NCBI GenBank assembly: GCA_024691065.1
Contig: JAILOA010000462.1
Location: 1 to 20,783, forward strand
Length of the DNA: 20,783 bases
Source: Lachnospiraceae bacterium
GTDB lineage: Bacteria > Bacillota > Clostridia > Lachnospirales > Lachnospiraceae
Direction: 5' to 3'
A model generated the notes under the pieces. The model was not told the DNA's origin, did not search any database, and saw only the letters and a list, made by a program, of their open reading frames with translations. The stretch's first letter is position 1. Each line of letters starts with the position of its first letter. Shown here piece by piece: positions 15,285 through 20,783 of this stretch. Both the position numbers and the translations under genes were made by a program.

Positions 15285-16697
15285 TTAGATATTCTCAATC
15301 TTTATAAGATTTGTATTTCCGGACTGTCCATTGGTAATACCGCCGGTAATTACTATCTTGTCGCCGGACTTAAGATTAAGAGTACTTTGGGCTACCTTCT
15401 TCGCACTGTAGAAAAGCACCTCGGTGGATGGGAACATTTCACACATCTCAGGGATAACACCCCAGGATAATGCGAGCTTTCTCCATGTATGCTCATCCGT
15501 GGTCATACCGATAATATCAACCGGTGAACGGAAACGGGATACCATTCTTGCAGTAATTCCTGATAATGTACAGGCAACAATTGCCTTTGCATCTGTATCT
15601 ATTGCTATTCCGCAGGTAGCATGAGATACTGCATCTACATCATTTTGAATAATAAATTCCTTTGTATGGAATCTCTTTTTATAATTAATGTTTTGCTCGG
15701 TTGTCTCAGCGATTCTTGCCATAGCCTCAACTGCCTGTACCGGATAAGCTCCTGCAGCTGTCTCGCCGGAAAGCATAATAGCTGAAGTACCGTCATATAC
15801 TGCATTTGCGACATCAGAAGTCTCCGCACGGGTAGGACGTGGATTATGAATCATGGATTCAAGCATCTCGGTCGCTGTTATTACTCTCTTGCCAAGCATT
15901 CTGCACTTGGTTATAAGATCCTTCTGAATTGCCGGAAGCTTTTCAAATGAAATCTCAACCCCCATATCGCCTCTTGCAACCATAATACCGTTACATTCTT
16001 CACAAATTGCCTCGATATTATCATAACCTGACTGGTTCTCGATTTTTGCGATAAGCTCTATTCCATTTCCACCGTTTTCATCAATAAAAGTTCTGACATC
16101 AACCAGATCCTGCTTAACCGAAACAAATGAACAGGCAATAAAATCAACATCATTTTCAATACCGAAAAGAATGTCCTTCTTGTCCTGATCCGATAAATAT
16201 TTCTGATGCATAACCTTTCCGGGAAAGCTCATACTCTTTCTGTCGGAAAGCTCGCCGCCGGCAATAACCTCGGTCAGAATCTCATGTCCCTTTATTGCTT
16301 TAACGATGAAAATAAGAATTCCATTATTAAGAAGGATTCTGTCACCGACAACCAATTCCTGTGAAAGGTCCTTATAATTAACCGAAACTATTTTTTCATT
16401 ACCGACGATTTCATCAGTGGTAAATGTAAATTCATCGCCTACATTCAGATTAATCCTACCATTTTCAAATGTACCGATTCTGTACTCAGGTCCCTTGGTA
16501 TCGAGCATAATTGCGATAGGATATCCAAGCTCCTCACGCACCTTTTTAATCATATCGATTTTTATCTTATGCTCTTCATGAGTACCATGTGAAAAATTAA
16601 GTCTTGCAACATTAAGTCCGGCTTCACAAAGCTTTTTAAACACTTCAGCCGATTCACTGGCCGGTCCGATTGTTCCTACTATTTTAGTCTTACGCAT
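15285..16697 (-). CDS. pyk: Pyruvate kinase
   Basis: It converts phosphoenolpyruvate and ADP to pyruvate and ATP, the last step of glycolysis. Of 470 residues, NFSHG (34-38) and MLDTKGPE (64-71) form the K+/substrate site, Lys218 in IAKIEN is the phosphoryl-transfer lysine, E220 and D244 (ARGDMGVEI) bind Mg2+, and ITATEMLESM (273-282) follows. Glu71 corresponds to rabbit Glu117, which marks K+-dependent enzymes; K+-independent ones have Lys. The usual GPEIRTG reads GPEYRIG here, an uncommon variant. The extra C-terminal PEP-utilising-like domain of many Bacillus enzymes is absent, so the length is the basic form. TAGGAGG precedes the ATG. A palindrome overlaps the likely promoter. Confidence 0.96.
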   Translation of the reverse strand: MRKTKIVGTIGPASESAEVFKKLCEAGLNVARLNFSHGTHEEHKIKIDMIKKVREELGYPIAIMLDTKGPEYRIGTFENGRINLNVGDEFTFTTDEIVGNEKIVSVNYKDLSQELVVGDRILLNNGILIFIVKAIKGHEILTEVIAGGELSDRKSMSFPGKVMHQKYLSDQDKKDILFGIENDVDFIACSFVSVKQDLVDVRTFIDENGGNGIELIAKIENQSGYDNIEAICEECNGIMVARGDMGVEISFEKLPAIQKDLITKCRMLGKRVITATEMLESMIHNPRPTRAETSDVANAVYDGTSAIMLSGETAAGAYPVQAVEAMARIAETTEQNINYKKRFHTKEFIIQNDVDAVSHATCGIAIDTDAKAIVACTLSGITARMVSRFRSPVDIIGMTTDEHTWRKLALSWGVIPEMCEMFPSTEVLFYSAKKVAQSTLNLKSGDKIVITGGITNGQSGNTNLIKIENI

Positions 16698-16768
16698 TTA
16701 ATAAATGCCCTCCTATAAGTTAAGGTATACCCTTTTTATATTCTTACCGTTTTACTGAATATTCTCAA

Positions 16769-16798
16769 ATTATGTAAATCCATTACATCGGGATGTAA
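16769..16798 (-). promoter_or_regulatory. Candidate pyk promoter with overlapping palindrome
   Basis: The plus-strand inverted repeat TTACATC-GG-GATGTAA (16783-16798) has 7-bp arms, and a third half-site ATGTAA lies at 16772-16777. Read on the minus strand, TTACAT (16793-16798) could be a -35 and CATAAT (16769-16774) a -10, 18 bases apart. The palindrome would then overlap the -35, as an operator for glycolytic control might. It does not match Rex or CcpA sites that I know. Confidence 0.4.
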
Positions 16799-16851
16799 CC
16801 CTAAAATCCGTAATTTAATCATTTCAGATAAAACAGTAATATTTAGCTAAA

Positions 16852-18063
16852 TTAACCCTTGATTCTGGCAATAGCCTTAACGGTATTTTCATAAGAACCA
16901 AAGGCTGTCAGACGGAAATATCCTTCACCGCTCGGTCCAAAGCCTGAACCGGGTGTACCGACGATATTCTTCTCTTCCAATAAATAATCAAAGAATTCCC
17001 ATGAAGTCATATTGTCAGGTGTCTTAAGCCAGATATAAGGAGCGTCCACTCCGCCAAATACCTCGTAGCCCGCATCTATAAGACCTTCACGAATAACCTT
17101 TGCATTGTTCATATAATATGCAACCTGCTCCATAGTCTGCTTCTTGCCCTCTGCAGAGTAAACAGCCTCTCCTGCTCTCTGGATAATGTATGGAGCACCG
17201 TTAAACTTGGTGCCGTGACGACGTGCCCAAAGAGAATGAAGCATTACATCACCGCATTTAAGTTCCTTAGGAACTACAGTGAAACCAAGACGTGTACCGG
17301 TAAAGCCTGCATTCTTTGAAAAGCTTCTGATTTCGATTGCGCAAGTCCTTGCACCCTCACATTCATAAATACTATGAACTACGTCCGGAGTACTGATATA
17401 AGCTTCATAAGCAGCATCGTAAATAATAACGGAGCCGTTCTTATTTGCATAATCAACCCATTCCTGAAGCTTATCCTTAGGAAGTGTTGTACCTGTTGGG
17501 TTATTCGGGAAGCAAAGATATATAATATCCGGAATCTTTGAAGGGAATTCCGGAATGAAGTCATTTTCCTTTACGCAAGGCATATAAATCACATCACTCC
17601 ACATTCCTGTCTCTTTATTAAATGTACCGGTTCTTCCGGACATTGCATTGGTATCAACATATACAGGATAAACCGGGTCGGTAACCGCTATTGTATTGCC
17701 ATCCCCGAAAATATCAACTATATTTCCCGAATCGCTTTTTGCACCGTCACTTACAAAGATTTCATCTGCGGAAACATTGCAATTACGTGGTGCATAATCA
17801 TTTTCAACAATTGCATTTCTAAGGAATTCATATCCTAAATCAGGAGCATAACCCATAAATGTATCCCGGCTTGCCATTTCATCAACTGCCTTATGCATAG
17901 CCTCAATTACAGCAGGCGCAAGAGGAAGTGTAACATCTCCTATACCAAGTCTTATAACATCCTTGTCAGGATTAGCTTCGCTAAATGCATTAACCTTTTT
18001 ACCGATAGTTGAAAAAAGATAACTTCCTGGTAACTTCAAATAGTTTTCATTAATTTTAAACAT
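16852..18063 (-). CDS. dapL: LL-diaminopimelate aminotransferase
   Basis: It converts tetrahydrodipicolinate with glutamate directly to LL-diaminopimelate, bypassing the succinylase/acetylase branches, for lysine and meso-DAP peptidoglycan. The 403-residue protein is a class I/II PLP aminotransferase with DapL-specific phrases: a start with INENYLKLPGSYLFS, then RLGIGDVTLPL (38-48) and FVSDGAKSDSGN (103-114). Others are DPVYPVYVDTNAM (129-141), CFPNNPTGT (184-192) and the PLP lysine Lys250 in SFSKNAGFTG. The C-terminus has GTPGSGFGPSGEGYFR. The family has about 400-410 residues, so it appears full length. GGAGG lies before the ATG. It is flanked by purL and pyk, with 115 and 154 base gaps, and is perhaps only partly co-transcribed. 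Confidence 0.96.
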   Translation of the reverse strand: MFKINENYLKLPGSYLFSTIGKKVNAFSEANPDKDVIRLGIGDVTLPLAPAVIEAMHKAVDEMASRDTFMGYAPDLGYEFLRNAIVENDYAPRNCNVSADEIFVSDGAKSDSGNIVDIFGDGNTIAVTDPVYPVYVDTNAMSGRTGTFNKETGMWSDVIYMPCVKENDFIPEFPSKIPDIIYLCFPNNPTGTTLPKDKLQEWVDYANKNGSVIIYDAAYEAYISTPDVVHSIYECEGARTCAIEIRSFSKNAGFTGTRLGFTVVPKELKCGDVMLHSLWARRHGTKFNGAPYIIQRAGEAVYSAEGKKQTMEQVAYYMNNAKVIREGLIDAGYEVFGGVDAPYIWLKTPDNMTSWEFFDYLLEEKNIVGTPGSGFGPSGEGYFRLTAFGSYENTVKAIARIKG

Positions 18064-18108
18064 AATATCACATTTCCTCCATACTTTAAATATTTTATAA
18101 TTATTAAA

Positions 18109-18146
18109 CCCAAATCATTGCAAACTGACGCCTGCAACAATTTGGG
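18109..18146 (-). terminator. Stem-loop between purL and dapL, possible weak terminator
   Basis: CCCAAAT (18109-18115) pairs with ATTTGGG (18140-18146), and inside it TTGCA (18118-18122) pairs with TGCAA (18133-18137) across a symmetric two-base internal loop. On the minus strand it is followed by TTTAATAATT rather than a solid T run. It may attenuate read-through from purL into dapL, or mark an mRNA processing site. Confidence 0.45.
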
Positions 18147-18178
18147 AAATAAATTTTAACACACTATAGATATTCTTA

Positions 18179-20783
18179 TTACAGGAAGTATTTAACTCCG
18201 GATTCGAATATCTTTTGATCCTGCTCACCGAAAATGTTGATGGCAACATTCTTACCGATACGCTCTGAATGGCACATCTTACCAAGTACTCTTCCGTCAG
18301 GGCTTAAGATACCTTCGATTGAAGCATAAGAGCCGTTTGGATTGAAATCCTCATCCATTGAAGGAGTACCGGATAAATCAACATATCTTGTAGCAACCTG
18401 TCCGTTGGCAAAGAGCTTCTTAATTGTTTCATCATCAGCAACGAAACGACCCTCACCGTGTGAAGCAGGTATGGTATATACATCTCCGAGCTTAGCTTGT
18501 GAAAGCCAAGGAGAATTATTGGAAACAACCTTAGTATAAACACTCTTTGAAATGTGACGTCCAAGAGAGTTTGTAGTAAGAGTCGGTGAATTATCACTGA
18601 GTGGAACTATGTGACCGTTTGGTACGAGGCCAAGCTTAATAAGCGCCTGGAAACCATTACAAATACCAAGTACAAGTCCATCCCTGTTATCAAGTAAATC
18701 GTGAACGGCATCCTTTATCTTTTCATTTCTAAAGATTGCCTCGATAAACTTAGCGGAACCATCAGGCTCATCACCGGCTGAAAAACCGCCTGAGAACATA
18801 ATAATCTGTGAATCATTTATTGCATTTACAAATGCATCAACAGATTCTACAATCTGATTCTCTGTCATATTCTTAAATACAACAGTATTTGTATCAGCAC
18901 CGGCATTGATAAAGCTTCTGGCTGTATCATATTCACAGTTTGTTCCAGGGAATACAGGTATAAATACCTTAGGTTTTGCAACCTTAATCTTAGCTTCAAA
19001 GCTCTTATTTGCATCGAATAAATCATCTGCAAATTCAGGTGCGATTACATTTGACTTTGTAGGGTAAACACCCTCCAATGGAGCCTTCCAGCACTCAAGA
19101 GCCTCGTCAACCTTAATGATTTCAGGTCCTACAACGAATTGTGGCTGCTCTGTAACAGTACCGATTAATGTATAATCAATTCCTAAGCTGTCGAGTACAT
19201 TTTCAGGAACTTCAGCAAGAATTGCACCGTAATCTTTCTTGAATAACTGATTCTTGGTAAGGTTAGTTTCAAGTGTTACACCGAGCTTATTACCGAATGC
19301 CATCTTTGAAACCGCCTCGCAGATACCACCGAAACCGATAGCATAAGCCGAAACAAGCTTCTTATCGCAGATAAGCTCATATATGCTCTTATAAAGAGCT
19401 GCAACCTTATCATATACAGGTAAGTTATATTTATCTCTTTCAATTGAGAATAATACAAGTTTATTTCCGGGTGTTTTTAACTCAGGGCTGATTACATTTT
19501 CAGCATCAGCTATATCAACAGCAAAGGAGCAAAGTGTAGGTGGAACATCTATTTCATTAAATGTACCGGACATTGAATCCTTACCACCGATTGACGGAAG
19601 TCCGAAAGCCATCTGTGCGCTAAATGCACCGAGCATTGCTGCCATTGGCTCGCCCCAACGCTTCTTATCCTCGCTCATTCTCTTGAAGTATTCCTGGAAG
19701 GTGAAACGGATTCTGGATGTATCACCGCCGGAAGCAGCAATCTTAGCCATTGATGAAACTACAGAATAAATTGCACCGTGATATGGGCTCCAGGAAAGAA
19801 GATATGGATCCATTCCGTAACTCATCATTGTAACTGTACTGCTCTCTCCTACTTCAAGCGGAAGCTTACCAATCATTGTCTGAATCGGTGTAAGCTGATA
19901 TTTACCACCGAAAGGCATAGTAACCGTACCTGCACCGATAGAGCTGTCAAACTGCTCCGAAAGCCCCTTCTTGGAGCATACATTTAAATCCTTGAGGGTA
20001 TCTAACCAGGTACGACGAATGTCAATCTTCTCATCTTTAATATCAAATGGATTTACACCCTCCTCAGGCATGGATACATATACATCTGTTTCCTGATGAG
20101 CACCGTTTGAATTAAGAAATTCTCTTGAAATATCAACAATTACTTTATTTCTCCACTTCATTACGAGTCTCTTCTCTTCGGTAACTGTAGCAACAGTTAC
20201 TGCTTCGAGGTTTTCCGACTCAGCAAATTGAAGCATCTTTTCTTCATTTTCAGGCGATACAACAACCGCCATTCTTTCCTGCGACTCTGAAATCGCAAGC
20301 TCGGTTCCGTCTAAACCTGCATATTTCTTAGGAACCAAATCAAGGTTAATAAGGAGACCGTCCGCAAGCTCACCGATAGCTACAGATACACCGCCTGCAC
20401 CGAAGTCGTTACATTTTTTAATAATAGATGTAACCTCAGGTCTCTTAAATAATCTCTGAATCTTTCTCTCTGTAGGAGGATTACCTTTCTGTACCTCGGC
20501 ACCGCAGGTATCAATTGATGCTGTAGTATGTGCCTTTGATGAACCGGTTGCACCACCGATACCATCACGGCCTGTTCTTCCTCCAAGTAATATAATCCTG
20601 TCTCCCGGATCTGAGTTCTTACGAATAACATTTTTACGAACTGCAGCACCCATAACAGCGCCGATTTCCATTCTCTTTGCAACATAGTTCGGATGATAGA
20701 TTTCATCAACGATTCCGGTTGCAAGTCCTATCTGGTTACCATATGAACTATAACCCTCAGCCGCTCCGGTAACAATTTTTCTC
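18179..20783 (-). CDS. purL: Phosphoribosylformylglycinamidine synthase, single-chain, 5' end beyond window
   Basis: This enzyme converts FGAR, glutamine and ATP to FGAM, the fourth step of purine synthesis. The frame stays open to the right edge; the residues before the internal Met at 20671 (TGAAEGYSSYGNQIG, EIYHPNYVAKRM) are clearly PurL, so that Met is not the start. About 867 residues are visible. They include NDFGAGGVSVAIGELADG and ISESQERMAV of the first AIRS-like half, GKDSMSG of the second half, and a fused class I glutamine amidotransferase at the C-terminus. The amidotransferase starts at FIPVFPGTNCEYD, with the nucleophile Cys in GICNGFQ (codon 18659-18661) and His/Glu in ASHGEGRF. 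It is therefore the large, about 1250-residue type, not the PurS/PurQ/PurL complex. Roughly a third is missing outside the window. Confidence 0.97.
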   Translation of the reverse strand, partial: RKIVTGAAEGYSSYGNQIGLATGIVDEIYHPNYVAKRMEIGAVMGAAVRKNVIRKNSDPGDRIILLGGRTGRDGIGGATGSSKAHTTASIDTCGAEVQKGNPPTERKIQRLFKRPEVTSIIKKCNDFGAGGVSVAIGELADGLLINLDLVPKKYAGLDGTELAISESQERMAVVVSPENEEKMLQFAESENLEAVTVATVTEEKRLVMKWRNKVIVDISREFLNSNGAHQETDVYVSMPEEGVNPFDIKDEKIDIRRTWLDTLKDLNVCSKKGLSEQFDSSIGAGTVTMPFGGKYQLTPIQTMIGKLPLEVGESSTVTMMSYGMDPYLLSWSPYHGAIYSVVSSMAKIAASGGDTSRIRFTFQEYFKRMSEDKKRWGEPMAAMLGAFSAQMAFGLPSIGGKDSMSGTFNEIDVPPTLCSFAVDIADAENVISPELKTPGNKLVLFSIERDKYNLPVYDKVAALYKSIYELICDKKLVSAYAIGFGGICEAVSKMAFGNKLGVTLETNLTKNQLFKKDYGAILAEVPENVLDSLGIDYTLIGTVTEQPQFVVGPEIIKVDEALECWKAPLEGVYPTKSNVIAPEFADDLFDANKSFEAKIKVAKPKVFIPVFPGTNCEYDTARSFINAGADTNTVVFKNMTENQIVESVDAFVNAINDSQIIMFSGGFSAGDEPDGSAKFIEAIFRNEKIKDAVHDLLDNRDGLVLGICNGFQALIKLGLVPNGHIVPLSDNSPTLTTNSLGRHISKSVYTKVVSNNSPWLSQAKLGDVYTIPASHGEGRFVADDETIKKLFANGQVATRYVDLSGTPSMDEDFNPNGSYASIEGILSPDGRVLGKMCHSERIGKNVAINIFGEQDQKIFESGVKYFL

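Overview
The window looks like a chromosomal segment of a low-GC anaerobic Firmicute, most likely a Lachnospiraceae-type Clostridium (Butyrivibrio/Roseburia/Coprococcus-like). The evidence is AT-rich intergenic DNA with strong sigma-A style promoters and GGAGG ribosome sites, a DapL-type lysine/DAP pathway, single-chain PurL, an NlpC/P60 hydrolase with a Thr-rich tail, Lys-rich Ig-like secreted proteins, and an MmpL transporter paired with a heptad-repeat secreted protein. The genus is an inference from sequence style, not from a search.

Layout, left to right. (1) 157-2133: a minus-strand arylsulfate sulfotransferase-like protein without signal peptide, with its own strong promoter and a leader hairpin. 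(2) 2397-8870: a minus-strand unit transcribed in the order MmpL transporter, huge secreted Gly-heptad repeat protein, TetR regulator, closed by tandem terminators. Three copies of a TGAC-N5-GTCA palindrome sit at the promoter of this unit and are the best candidate TetR operators. (3) 9001-9306: a GC-rich 28-bp tandem repeat and a terminator, possibly a small RNA read divergently from the same operator. (4) 9307-10329: a secreted protein with an acidic AAEET repeat and a Lys-rich Ig-like C-terminal half. (5) 10742-12724: an ABC-F ATPase of the translation-factor/antibiotic-protection family. (6) 12725-14254: a divergent promoter region, a structured leader RNA and an NlpC/P60 cell-wall hydrolase on the plus strand. 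(7) 14372-20783: a minus-strand metabolic run, purL (5' end outside the window), dapL, pyk, purC, ending at a bidirectional terminator shared with the hydrolase gene.

How it works together. The right third is housekeeping metabolism: two purine steps (FGAM and SAICAR synthesis), pyruvate kinase, and the aminotransferase that makes LL-diaminopimelate for lysine and peptidoglycan. The left half is envelope-oriented: export of a lipid or hydrophobic compound by the MmpL pump with a long extracellular partner, a secreted charge-split protein and a peptidoglycan hydrolase. The MmpL/repeat-protein/TetR unit with its operators and divergent repeat-rich transcription candidate is the least understood part. 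No CRISPR array, prophage, insertion sequence, rRNA or tRNA was seen.
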